DNA of 14,378 nucleotides, taken from an uncultured Christensenellaceae bacterium. Lineage in GTDB: Bacteria; Bacillota; Clostridia; Christensenellales; Pumilibacteraceae. Position numbers and translations under genes: made by a program. The notes beneath the pieces were generated by a model. It searched no databases and had not been told where the DNA came from. It saw only the letters and a program-made list of their open reading frames with translations. The DNA is taken from the NCBI GenBank assembly GCA_910587455.1, contig CAJULK010000023.1, positions 1-14,378 of the forward strand, written 5' to 3'. The number at the start of each line of letters is the position of its first letter. Within the stretch, counting starts at the first letter, position 1. Of the stretch, positions 6,776-13,403 are shown piece by piece.

Positions 6776-7399
6776 TTAATTCTTGAACGGCATACCGAGT
6801 TTGGTAAGCAATGCCTTGGCTTCTTCGTCGCTTTCCGCCGTAGTTACGACGCATACGTCGAATCCGCGGATCTTCTCTATAAGCTCGTACGAAATCTCGG
6901 GGAAGATCGTTTGGTCTTTTATGCCGAGCGCATAGTTGCCGCGTCCGTCGAACGACTTGCCCGATATGCCGCGGAAGTCGCGTACGCGCGGAAGCGCTAT
7001 CGAAACGAGCCTGTCGAAGAACTCATACGCCATTTCGCCGCGCAACGTGACTTTGATGGCTATCGACTGCCCTTCGCGAAGTTTGAAGTTACTTACGGAC
7101 TTCTTCGCTTTGACAAGTATGCTGCGCTGACCCGCTATCGCGTCGAGCTCGGCTTGAGCAAGCTGAATACTCTTGGAGTTGTCCTTTATGTCGCCGAGGC
7201 GCATATTGAGCACTATTTTCTCGATACGGGGAACTTGGTTTACGTTCTTGTATCCGCGCTCTTTCATGAGCTGAGGAACGATCTCCGCCTTGTAGCGCTT
7301 GCGCAAGCGGTAGCGCTCGGGATTGTTCGATTTTACAGGTCTGCCTGTCGGCGCCTTGGGCGCTGCCGCAGTCGCTTTGGCTTTTGCTTTTTCTGCCAT
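6776..7399 (-). CDS. rplE: 50S ribosomal protein L5 with N-terminal extension
   Basis: A 207-residue protein; bacterial L5 is usually near 180. The canonical core starts around residue 30 (LRKRYKAEIVPQLM, then RIEKIVLNMRLG) and includes FDRLVSIALPRVRDFRGIS and the C-terminal SDEEAKALLTKLGMPF. L5 binds 5S rRNA and contacts P-site tRNA. Residues 1-28 are an extra Ala/Lys/Pro-rich, probably disordered tail. The start is supported by an SD AAGGAG made of the last codons of rplX plus the first base of its stop region, and no ATG, GTG or TTG fits nearer the core. The tail faces the similar tail on L24. Confidence 0.96.
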   Translation of the reverse strand: MAEKAKAKATAAAPKAPTGRPVKSNNPERYRLRKRYKAEIVPQLMKERGYKNVNQVPRIEKIVLNMRLGDIKDNSKSIQLAQAELDAIAGQRSILVKAKKSVSNFKLREGQSIAIKVTLRGEMAYEFFDRLVSIALPRVRDFRGISGKSFDGRGNYALGIKDQTIFPEISYELIEKIRGFDVCVVTTAESDEEAKALLTKLGMPFKN

Positions 7400-7405
7400 T
7401 ACCCT

Positions 7406-7939
7406 TTACTCCTTACTTGTTTTACCGTCCGGCGTTTCGTCGACGGGAACGTTTGCCTCGGGCTTAGCCGCAGGCTTTTTTGCCGCAGTCTTCTTTGCGG
7501 CGGGTTTTTTAGCCGGTTTTTCGGCGGCTTCGGTCGCCGCGCTCTCGGTCGATTCCGGTTCTGCCGTCTTCGCCGATTTCTTTACCTTTTTGTCGGTCTT
7601 GGATTTTTTGTCCGCTTTGAGCGAAACGTCCAAGCTCGCGCCGCACTTGGCGCAGACGCGCGCGTTTTTGCCGTCGATTTCCTGATGACGGACGCGCACG
7701 CTCTTGTTGCACGACGGGCAGATGAGCTGCACGTTGCTGCAATCTATAGGCGCTTCGATCTTCTTTCTGCCGCCCTGCTCGGTTGCCGAGCGCGCTTTCA
7801 CATGGTGCGTCGATATGTTGACGCCCTCGACCAATACTTTATTGGTCTTGGGATCGGTTGCCAAAACTTTGCCGGTCTTGCCTTTGTCTTTGCCGGTCAA
7901 AACTTTTACGTTATCGCCTTTTCTGACGTTAAGATTCAT
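7406..7939 (-). CDS. rplX: 50S ribosomal protein L24 with zinc ribbon and long Lys/Ala/Pro tail
   Basis: A 177-residue product; L24 is normally about 100-110. Residues 1-107 are a complete L24: KOW motif VRKGDNVKVLTGKDKGKTGK, VEGVN, GGRKKIEAPI, and a zinc-ribbon pair C74-C77 and C96-C99, which is common in this family. L24 initiates 50S assembly and lies at the tunnel exit. Residues 108-177 are an extra low-complexity tail: a Lys-rich part, an acidic Glu/Ser/Thr part, three tandem pentapeptides KKPAA-KKTAA-KKPAA (144-158), and an acidic end. The tail resembles histone-H1-like bacterial tails. SD GGAGG lies between the rplN stop and the ATG. Confidence 0.96.
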   Translation of the reverse strand: MNLNVRKGDNVKVLTGKDKGKTGKVLATDPKTNKVLVEGVNISTHHVKARSATEQGGRKKIEAPIDCSNVQLICPSCNKSVRVRHQEIDGKNARVCAKCGASLDVSLKADKKSKTDKKVKKSAKTAEPESTESAATEAAEKPAKKPAAKKTAAKKPAAKPEANVPVDETPDGKTSKE

Positions 7940-7953
7940 TTACCGATCCTCCG

Positions 7954-8322
7954 TTAAAGTACTTCGGGTGCCAAAGATATGATCTTTGTGAAGTCGCGGT
8001 CGCGCAGTTCGCGCGCTATCGGTCCGAAAATACGCGTGCCGCGCGGCTGCTTCTGATTGTCTATGATTACGGCGGCATTATCGTCGAAACGGATATGCGA
8101 ACCGTCGGGACGGTTTACGCCCTGATGCGTTCTGACTATGACCGCCTTTACGACGTCGCCTTTCTTGACGGTGCCGCCCGGCTGCGCGGACTTGACCGAC
8201 GCGGTGATTATGTCGCCGATATTGCCGCTGCGACGGAACGAACCGCCCATAACCTGTATACACATTATCTCTTTCGCGCCGGTGTTGTCGGCGACTTTAA
8301 GATACGATTGAGGTTGTATCAT
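7954..8322 (-). CDS. rplN: 50S ribosomal protein L14
   Basis: A 122-residue, standard-length protein starting MIQPQSYLKVADNTGAKE, the conserved L14 N-terminus, with the family signature GDVVKAVIVRT and the end REL-RDRDFTKIISLAPEVL. L14 forms intersubunit bridges and lies near the L19 and GTPase-factor region. The frame is open 26 codons further upstream, but the SD AAGGAG lies 6 nt before the ATG at 8322 and the family start fits only there. It is the first gene of the spc part and follows rpsQ after a 38-nt gap containing a strong hairpin. Confidence 0.97.
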   Translation of the reverse strand: MIQPQSYLKVADNTGAKEIMCIQVMGGSFRRSGNIGDIITASVKSAQPGGTVKKGDVVKAVIVRTHQGVNRPDGSHIRFDDNAAVIIDNQKQPRGTRIFGPIARELRDRDFTKIISLAPEVL

Positions 8323-8335
8323 GATTATCTCCTTG

Positions 8336-8353
8336 AACGCGGTCTGCCGCGTT
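8336..8353 (-). other. 7-bp RNA hairpin at the S10/spc junction (rpsQ-rplN)
   Basis: AACGCGG-caga-CCGCGTT is a perfect 7-bp stem with a tetraloop, centred in the 38-nt space between the rpsQ stop and the rplN start. The rplN SD follows 1 nt after the stem. There is no U-tract, so it is not a standard terminator. In E. coli this point separates two transcription units. Here the hairpin could be a processing site or could modulate rplN initiation (inference). Confidence 0.55.
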
Positions 8354-8360
8354 TGCCTTC

Positions 8361-8621
8361 TTATTTTGCCTTTTCTACGATGCGGTTGACGCGCCAGCAC
8401 TTATCCTTGGAAATCGGTCGCGTTTCGATAATTTCCACTCTGTCGCCGATGCCGCATTCGTTGTTCTCGTCGTGCGCTTTGAAACGCTTCGTACGCGTGA
8501 CCGTCTTTTTATAGAGCGGGTGCTTGTACTTTTCAACGACGGATACAACCACCGTTTTGTCCATCTTGTTCGATACGACCACGCCTTCGCGCGTCTTTCT
8601 GTCGTTGCGTTCGAAGTCCAT
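8361..8621 (-). CDS. rpsQ: 30S ribosomal protein S17
   Basis: An 86-residue OB-fold protein, normal length. It reads RKTREGVVVSNKMDKTVVVS, then YKKTVTRTKRFKAHDENNEC and the S17 signature GIGDRVEIIETRPISKDKCW. S17 binds 16S rRNA helices 7 and 11 early in assembly. Its ATG overlaps the rpmC stop by 1 nt (TAATG), and its SD AAGGAGG is built from the Lys-Glu-Val codons at the end of rpmC. It is the last gene of the classical S10 operon. Confidence 0.97.
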   Translation of the reverse strand: MDFERNDRKTREGVVVSNKMDKTVVVSVVEKYKHPLYKKTVTRTKRFKAHDENNECGIGDRVEIIETRPISKDKCWRVNRIVEKAK

Positions 8622-8827
8622 TACTTGACCTCCTTACCGGCGCGAAGCTCGCGCTCTCTTATGACGGTCTTGACGCGCGCGATGTCGCGTCTGACGTTCT
8701 GTATCTGCATGGGGTTGGAAAGCTGCCCCGTCGCGTGCGAAAACCTGAGGTTGAAAAGCTCGGTTTTGAGCGCGGCGAGCTTCTGCTGCAACTCATCGTC
8801 TCTCATTTCGTGTACTTTCTCTTTCAT
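8621..8827 (-). CDS. rpmC: 50S ribosomal protein L29
   Basis: A 68-residue two-helix protein: MKEKVHEMRDDELQQKLAAL, then the L29 signature LKTELFNLRFSHATGQLSNP and RRDIARVKTVIRERE. L29 lies at the polypeptide tunnel exit beside L23. Two adjacent ATGs are possible. The one at 8827 leaves 7 nt to the GAGGAGG SD and matches the family start; the one at 8830 leaves only 4 nt and overlaps the rplP stop by 1 nt (TGATG). I chose 8827. The frame is open further upstream inside rplP, but that part is shadow. Confidence 0.95.
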   Translation of the reverse strand: MKEKVHEMRDDELQQKLAALKTELFNLRFSHATGQLSNPMQIQNVRRDIARVKTVIRERELRAGKEVK

Positions 8828-8829
8828 CA

Positions 8830-9291
8830 TCAAACCTCCTCGGACTCGGTAGGAGCTGCGTCGCTCGCCGCTTCGGGCGCGGTCTCGCCTTTCTTGGCGA
8901 TCTTGCAGCGCACGGGCAGTTTGTACGAAGCGAGCCTGAGCGCTTCGCGCGCAACGGTTTCGTTTACGCCCGCCATTTCGAACATGACGGTGCCGGGTTT
9001 GACTACCGCAGCCCAATATTCGGGCGCGCCCTTACCGCTACCCATACGGGTGTCTGCGGGCTTTTTGGAATACGGTTTGTGCGGGAATATGCATATCCAT
9101 ACCTTGCCGCCGCGCTTGGTGTAACGAGTCATCGCGACACGCGCAGCCTCTATCTGGTTGGAAGTTATTCTGCCGGGATCTTCGCTGACAAGCGCGAACT
9201 CGCCGTAGGCGATCGTATTACCGCGCGTCGCTTTGCCCTTCATTCTGCCGCGCTGAACTCTGCGGTGTTTGACTTTATTGGGACTAAGCAT
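8830..9291 (-). CDS. rplP: 50S ribosomal protein L16
   Basis: A 153-residue protein; L16 is usually about 137-147. Landmarks are MLSPNKVKHRRVQRGRMKGK, IEAARVAMTRYTKRGGKVWI, TRMGSGKGAPEYW and VMFEMAGVNETVAREALRLA. L16 lies near the peptidyl transferase centre and the A-site tRNA elbow. About 15 residues at the C-terminus are an acidic Ala/Glu/Ser tail (GETAPEAASDAAPTESEEV). The ATG overlaps the rpsC stop by 1 nt (TAATG), and the SD AAGGAGG is encoded by the final Lys-Glu-Gly codons of rpsC. Confidence 0.97.
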   Translation of the reverse strand: MLSPNKVKHRRVQRGRMKGKATRGNTIAYGEFALVSEDPGRITSNQIEAARVAMTRYTKRGGKVWICIFPHKPYSKKPADTRMGSGKGAPEYWAAVVKPGTVMFEMAGVNETVAREALRLASYKLPVRCKIAKKGETAPEAASDAAPTESEEV

Positions 9292-9971
9292 TATTCGCCC
9301 TCCTTGAACTCACCGACATTCGCCGCCGGCTGCGCCGTCGCACCGAGAACGTCGCCTTTGTATATCCACACTTTGACGCCCAAAACGCCGAACGTCGTTT
9401 GCGCGATGCAATACCCGTAGTCGATATCGGCGCGAAGGGTTTGCAGAGGAATGGAACCTTCCTGATAGTGCTCGGCACGCGCGATCTCGGCGCCGTCGAG
9501 ACGGCCGCCGACCATAACCTTAACGCCTTTGGCGCCGGCATGCATGGCTTTGGACATCGCCTGCTTCATAGTGCGACGGAAGAACGCACGCTTTTCGAGC
9601 TGCGCCGCAATGCTCTCCGCAAGAAGTTTCGCGTTGAGATCGGGGTGCTTTACTTCGATGATGTTGACGTATATCTTTTTGCCGCCGACAAGTTTTTCGA
9701 GGTTCTTTTTAAGCTCGTCTACGCCGACGTGCTTCTGCCCGATGATCTTGCCGGGGAACTGCGAATGGATATATACGAGCACTTTGCCCTGCGGACGTTC
9801 TATAACGACCTTGGATATACCGCAGGATTTGTACTTGTTCTCTATATGCTCGCGGATCTTGTGGTCTTCGAGAATGAACGCCGAAAACTCCTGTTTGCCC
9901 GCGTACCACTGCGAATTCCACTTCTCGATAATGCCGACGCGCAAACCGTGGGGATTGACTTTCTGACCCAT
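9291..9971 (-). CDS. rpsC: 30S ribosomal protein S3 (KH loop variant)
   Basis: A 226-residue protein with the S3 layout: MGQKVNPHGLRVGIIEKWNS, type II KH domain around 60-95, and the C-terminal domain with GRLDGAEIARAEHYQEGSIP, LRADIDYG and LGVKVWIY. S3 lies at the mRNA entry channel and contributes helicase activity; the basic patch FFRR...K (131-136) is present. The KH loop normally reads GxxG, but here residues 78-81 are GQKH, with His in place of the second Gly. The SD AAGGAGG is encoded by the Lys-Glu-Glu codons ending rplV, 2 nt away. The C-terminal tail is short and acidic. Confidence 0.97.
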   Translation of the reverse strand: MGQKVNPHGLRVGIIEKWNSQWYAGKQEFSAFILEDHKIREHIENKYKSCGISKVVIERPQGKVLVYIHSQFPGKIIGQKHVGVDELKKNLEKLVGGKKIYVNIIEVKHPDLNAKLLAESIAAQLEKRAFFRRTMKQAMSKAMHAGAKGVKVMVGGRLDGAEIARAEHYQEGSIPLQTLRADIDYGYCIAQTTFGVLGVKVWIYKGDVLGATAQPAANVGEFKEGE

Positions 9972-9973
9972 GA

Positions 9974-10366
9974 TTAGTTCTCCTCCTTGATGTCGAGAAT
10001 GACGGTGATGTGGCTTGTGCGCTTCAAAATGTGATGCGCTCTGCCCTTGCTTACCGGCTGAAAACGCTTGAGCGTCGGACCGGGATCGGCATACGTTTCG
10101 GCAACGTAAAGATCGTTTATCGACATATCCTGATTGTGTTCGGCATTCGCCGCCGCGGAATTGAGCACTTTGAATACGGGCTCGCTCGCCGCTTTGGGCG
10201 TCGCTTGAAGAATCGCCATCGCTTCCATAACGGACTTGCCGCGTATAAGCGCAAGCACCGCGCGCACTTTATCGGGCGCTATGCGAACGTATTTGGCACT
10301 CGCGTGAGGACGCTTCTCTCTGCGCTCTTCCACTCTTGCCGTTTTTTCTTTCATTCTGGTCGCCAT
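9974..10366 (-). CDS. rplV: 50S ribosomal protein L22 with short basic N-terminal extension
   Basis: A 130-residue protein; L22 is usually about 110. The core begins near residue 23 (SAKYVRIAPDKVRAVLALIR) and includes SAAANAEHNQDMSINDLYV and the tunnel-lining beta-hairpin DPGPTLKRFQPVSKGRAHHI. L22 lines the exit tunnel, where macrolide-resistance changes map in other species. The first 20 or so residues are an extra Lys/Arg/Glu-rich segment. The start at 10366 has an SD AAGGAG 6 nt away, fused to the rpsS stop (TAAGGAG). A second ATG at 10354 is too far from any SD. Confidence 0.95.
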   Translation of the reverse strand: MATRMKEKTARVEERREKRPHASAKYVRIAPDKVRAVLALIRGKSVMEAMAILQATPKAASEPVFKVLNSAAANAEHNQDMSINDLYVAETYADPGPTLKRFQPVSKGRAHHILKRTSHITVILDIKEEN

Positions 10367-10376
10367 GCGTTTCTCC

Positions 10377-10655
10377 TTATCTGCCCTTTGTCGTTTTTTC
10401 GCCCGCGTGACCCAAGAACGTCCGCGTCGGTGCGAACTCGCCCAGCTTGTGTCCGACCATGTCGGTCGTGACGTATACCGGTACGAACTTTTTGCCGTTG
10501 TGTACGGCAAACGTCAATCCGATGAACTCGGGAAATATAGTCGATGCGCGCGACCAAGTTTTGATCGGGCGTTTGTCGGCGACCTGAGTCATCGCTTCGA
10601 CCTTCTTCATAAGTTTGGCGTCAACGAAATATCCTTTTTTAGTCGATCTTGACAT
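10377..10655 (-). CDS. rpsS: 30S ribosomal protein S19
   Basis: A 92-residue, normal-length S19. It starts MSRSTKKGYFVDAKLMKKVE and contains TWSRASTIFPEFIG, then YVTTDMVGHKLGEFAPTRTF and GHAGEK, the family signature. S19 lies in the 30S head and makes bridge B1a with the 50S subunit. The SD TAAGGAG includes the rplB stop. No anomalies. Confidence 0.98.
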   Translation of the reverse strand: MSRSTKKGYFVDAKLMKKVEAMTQVADKRPIKTWSRASTIFPEFIGLTFAVHNGKKFVPVYVTTDMVGHKLGEFAPTRTFLGHAGEKTTKGR

Positions 10656-10668
10656 ATCTGTAAGCTCC

Positions 10669-11496
10669 TTAATTTATGCGCTTGACAATGAACTTGTCGG
10701 ACGCTTTGTGCTTAGGTCTGGTCTTCTTGCCGAGCGTCGGGATACCCCAAGGCGATACCGGGCTCGGTCTGCCTATCGGGCTCTTTCCTTCGCCGCCGCC
10801 GTGCGGGTGATCGCAAGGGTTCATGACGACGCCGCGGACGGTCGGTTTGACGCCCATGTGACGTTTTCTGCCCGCTTTGCCCAAAGAAACAAGCTCGTGA
10901 TCGAGATTGCCGACCTGACCCACCGTAGCTTTGCAGCGCTGAAGCACCATGCGCATTTCGCCGGACGGAAGTCTGAGCGTTGCATACTTGCCTTCCTTAG
11001 CCATAAGCTGTGCCGCCGCGCCCGCCGTGCGGACCATTTGTCCGCCGCGCCCGGGGAGCATTTCGACGTTGTGAACGAGCGTACCCACGGGAATATTGGC
11101 AAGCGGCAGGCAGTTGCCCGCTTTGATGTCCGCCGTTTCGCCCGAAATTACCGTGTCGCCCTTTTGAAGCCCGAGCGGTGCGAGAATATATCTCTTTTCG
11201 CCGTCGGCATAGTTCAGAAGCGCTATGAACGCGGTGCGGTTGGGATCGTATTCGACCGTGGCAACTTTCGCGGGGATGCCGTCCTTGTTGCGCTTGAAGT
11301 CGATAATGCGGTACTTCTGACGGTTGCCGCCGCCGATATGACGGACGGTGATCTTGCCCGAGAAGTTGCGGCCGCCGTGACGCGACTGCTCTTTCAGAAG
11401 CGGCTTATACGGCTTGTCGCCCGTTAATTCGCTCGCGGCGATCGTGGTTTTGAACCGCGTGCCCGGCGTGATTGGTTTATATCTCTTAATAGCCAT
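10669..11496 (-). CDS. rplB: 50S ribosomal protein L2
   Basis: A 275-residue, full-length L2. It shows MAIKRYKPITPGTR, the RNA-binding OB and SH3 regions (GGGNRQKYRIIDFKR, MLPGRGGQMVRTAG), and the C-terminal loop MNPCDHPHGGGEGKSPIGR. H230 corresponds to the conserved His229 of E. coli, important for peptidyl transfer and subunit joining. L2 is a primary 23S rRNA binder. The SD AAAGGAG follows the rplW stop, with the ATG about 8 nt further on. Confidence 0.98.
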   Translation of the reverse strand: MAIKRYKPITPGTRFKTTIAASELTGDKPYKPLLKEQSRHGGRNFSGKITVRHIGGGNRQKYRIIDFKRNKDGIPAKVATVEYDPNRTAFIALLNYADGEKRYILAPLGLQKGDTVISGETADIKAGNCLPLANIPVGTLVHNVEMLPGRGGQMVRTAGAAAQLMAKEGKYATLRLPSGEMRMVLQRCKATVGQVGNLDHELVSLGKAGRKRHMGVKPTVRGVVMNPCDHPHGGGEGKSPIGRPSPVSPWGIPTLGKKTRPKHKASDKFIVKRIN

Positions 11497-11511
11497 GTGT
11501 CGTCTCCTTTA

Positions 11512-11802
11512 TTAGGACAGCGTTTCGAAGAACGGAATCGCTTTGGACGCCTGCGTCAGAGTGACGTACGCCTTTTTGCCTTTGGACGTGTAACCGCCCG
11601 TTCTGCCCTGACGTTTGTATTTGCCGCGCACGTTTACGACGTTGACCGATTCGACCTTTACGTCGAAAACCGACTCGACAGCCGCTTTTATCTGCTTTTT
11701 GTCCGCACGCGTGTCAACCATGAACGCATAGCGCTTGGCTGCGACGCCGTCGTTGGACTTTTCCGTCAATACCGGACGGATGATGATGTCTTCTGCCGTC
11801 AT
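11512..11802 (-). CDS. rplW: 50S ribosomal protein L23
   Basis: A 96-residue protein of normal length, with IIIRPVLTEKSN at the N-terminus, YAFMVDTRADKKQIKAAVES in the middle and a basic loop GKYKRQGRTGGYTSKGKKAYV. L23 lies at the tunnel exit and is the docking site for trigger factor, SRP and SecY. The ATG overlaps the rplD stop by 4 nt (ATGA). Its SD AAGGAGG is encoded by the Lys-Glu-Val codons near the end of rplD, so translation is probably coupled to L4. Confidence 0.98.
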   Translation of the reverse strand: MTAEDIIIRPVLTEKSNDGVAAKRYAFMVDTRADKKQIKAAVESVFDVKVESVNVVNVRGKYKRQGRTGGYTSKGKKAYVTLTQASKAIPFFETLS

Positions 11803-12440
11803 TGTGCCGCGACCTCCTTAGCCGTATATTTTTGTTCGAGCGCCTTTATCGCGTCCACCGTCGTCAGCATGACCGCGTTGGCGACCACATCGTAAACGTT
11901 GAGAAGCTCGCAGTCCGCCGTGCGCACCTTTTGGATATTGCGCGAAGCGCGAAGTGCATTCTCGCTGCCGTTGGGAAGAACCAAGAGCACTCTGTTCTCT
12001 ATTTTGAGCGCGTCGAGCACCGCCGCCATGTTTTTGGTTTTGGGCTCGATGTCGAGTTTGTCCAACACAATGAGGTTGCCGTCCGACAGTTTCGCCGAAA
12101 GCGCGCTCGTTATCGCATTGATACGCACGAGCTTGTTCACCTTTTTGCGGAAACTGCGCGGCTTCGGCGCGAACACCACGCCGCCGCCTTTCCACTGCGG
12201 CGAACGAATCGAACCCTGACGCGCATTGCCCGTACCCTTCTGCCGCCACGGCTTTCTGCCGCCGCCCGTTACTTCGGTGCGCGTGAGCGTGCATTTGGTG
12301 CCTTGGCGCGCGTTCGCCATTTGCGCTACGACCGCCTGATGAATGACAGGCTCGTTATACTCTACGCCGAATACGCTGTCGTCAAGCTCCATCGTTCCGG
12401 CGGAAGTGCCGTCTTGCTTATATATCTTAATGGTAGGCAT
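11799..12440 (-). CDS. rplD: 50S ribosomal protein L4
   Basis: A 213-residue L4, normal length. The tunnel-lining extended loop is at about 58-97 (TGGGRKPWRQKGTGNARQG, then SIRSPQWKGGGVVFAPKPRS), the site of macrolide-resistance changes elsewhere. The globular part follows with NAITSALSAKL and LVLPNGSENALRASRNI. In gammaproteobacteria L4 is the autogenous repressor of the S10 operon, acting on the rpsJ leader. Whether it acts on the leader seen here is unknown. The SD AAAGGAG lies a few nt after the rplC stop. Confidence 0.98.
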   Translation of the reverse strand: MPTIKIYKQDGTSAGTMELDDSVFGVEYNEPVIHQAVVAQMANARQGTKCTLTRTEVTGGGRKPWRQKGTGNARQGSIRSPQWKGGGVVFAPKPRSFRKKVNKLVRINAITSALSAKLSDGNLIVLDKLDIEPKTKNMAAVLDALKIENRVLLVLPNGSENALRASRNIQKVRTADCELLNVYDVVANAVMLTTVDAIKALEQKYTAKEVAAQ

Positions 12441-12450
12441 AATCTCTCCT

Positions 12451-13080
12451 TTATTTAACGGTCTCTTTGACGGTTACGAGCCCGCCTTTCGGTCCGGGTA
12501 CGGCGCCGCGTATAAGCAACACGTTGCGCGCCGAGTCTACTTTTACGACCCTTAAATTCTGTATGGTTACGTTCTCGTGTCCGTACTGACCGGGCATCTT
12601 GAGATTTTTGATCCTGCGCGACGGATTGGAGTTGGCACCCGTCGAACCGACGCTGCGGTGAACAGGCCCCGTGCCGTGCGTCATTTTGAGTCTGTGATGA
12701 TTCCAACGCTTGATAACGCCGGTGAAACCGCGGCCCTTCGTCACGCCCGAAACATCAACCATGTCGCCCGCTTCGAACATAGTGCAATCTATGACCTTGC
12801 CGACCTCGTACGAAGCGGCATCGTCGTAACGGAACTCGCGCAGATAACGCGCGGGCTTTTGTTTGCTCTTTTTGTACAGACCCGCTTCGGGCTTGTTGAG
12901 CTTGCCTTCTTTGATCTCCTCAAACGCGCAAACGACGGCGCTGTAGCCGTTACGCTCCTGCGTGCGAAGATCTACTACGGTCATCGGACCGCACTGAACA
13001 ACGGTTACGGGAATCGCAGTGTCGTTCTCGCCGAAGATCTGCGTCATTCCGAGCTTTTTACCTAATATTGCCTTCTTCAT
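12451..13080 (-). CDS. rplC: 50S ribosomal protein L3
   Basis: A 209-residue L3 of normal length, with MKKAILGKKLGMTQIF, DVSGVTKGRGFTGVIKRW, HGTGPVHRSVGSTGANSNPS, MPGQYG and the C-terminal GAVPGPKGGLV. The central loop reaches toward the peptidyl transferase centre; L3 is one of two proteins that nucleate 50S assembly. The SD GAGAGG follows the rpsJ stop, 7 nt before the ATG. No anomalies. Confidence 0.98.
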   Translation of the reverse strand: MKKAILGKKLGMTQIFGENDTAIPVTVVQCGPMTVVDLRTQERNGYSAVVCAFEEIKEGKLNKPEAGLYKKSKQKPARYLREFRYDDAASYEVGKVIDCTMFEAGDMVDVSGVTKGRGFTGVIKRWNHHRLKMTHGTGPVHRSVGSTGANSNPSRRIKNLKMPGQYGHENVTIQNLRVVKVDSARNVLLIRGAVPGPKGGLVTVKETVK

Positions 13081-13094
13081 GTCGGTACCTCTCG

Positions 13095-13403
13095 TTACAG
13101 CTTAATCTTAATGTCTACACCGGCGGGCAGATCGAGACGCATGAGCGAATCGACCGTCTTTCCGGACGGACTGTAAATGTCTATCAGTCGCGAATAGGTA
13201 CGAAGTTCGAACTGCTCGCGAGAATCTTTGTGCTTGTGAACCGAACGCAGAATGGTCACGACTTCCTTTTGCGTAGGCAGAGGAATAGGACCGCAAACTT
13301 TCGAACCCGTCTGCTTGGCAGCATCTACGATGCGCTTTGCCGAGCTGTCTACAAGTTCGAAATCGTACGCTCTCAATTTGATTCTGATCTTTTGGCTGGA
13401 CAT
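13095..13403 (-). CDS. rpsJ: 30S ribosomal protein S10
   Basis: A 102-residue protein of standard length and the first gene of the operon. It reads KIRIKLRAYDFELVDSSAKR, then TGSKVCGPIPLPT and SREQFELRTYSRLIDIYSPS. S10 lies in the 30S head and is also NusE, the partner of NusB and NusG in antitermination. The SD AAGGAG (13415-13410) is 6 nt before the ATG. No tuf, fusA or rpsL lies upstream: the gene has its own promoter and leader, and a divergent gene follows. Confidence 0.98.
   Translation of the reverse strand: MSSQKIRIKLRAYDFELVDSSAKRIVDAAKQTGSKVCGPIPLPTQKEVVTILRSVHKHKDSREQFELRTYSRLIDIYSPSGKTVDSLMRLDLPAGVDIKIKL

Noticed and set aside
7954..8400. A 148-codon version of L14.
   Set aside because: The extra 26 residues overlap the rpsQ end and the intergenic hairpin. 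The SD and family start point to 8322.
8621..9016. A 131-codon version of L29.
   Set aside because: The upstream part is the shadow of rplP; family length and SD support a start at 8827 (or 8830).
9974..10510. A 178-codon version of L22.
   Set aside because: The first 48 codons lie inside rpsS in another frame and have no family match; the SD supports 10366.
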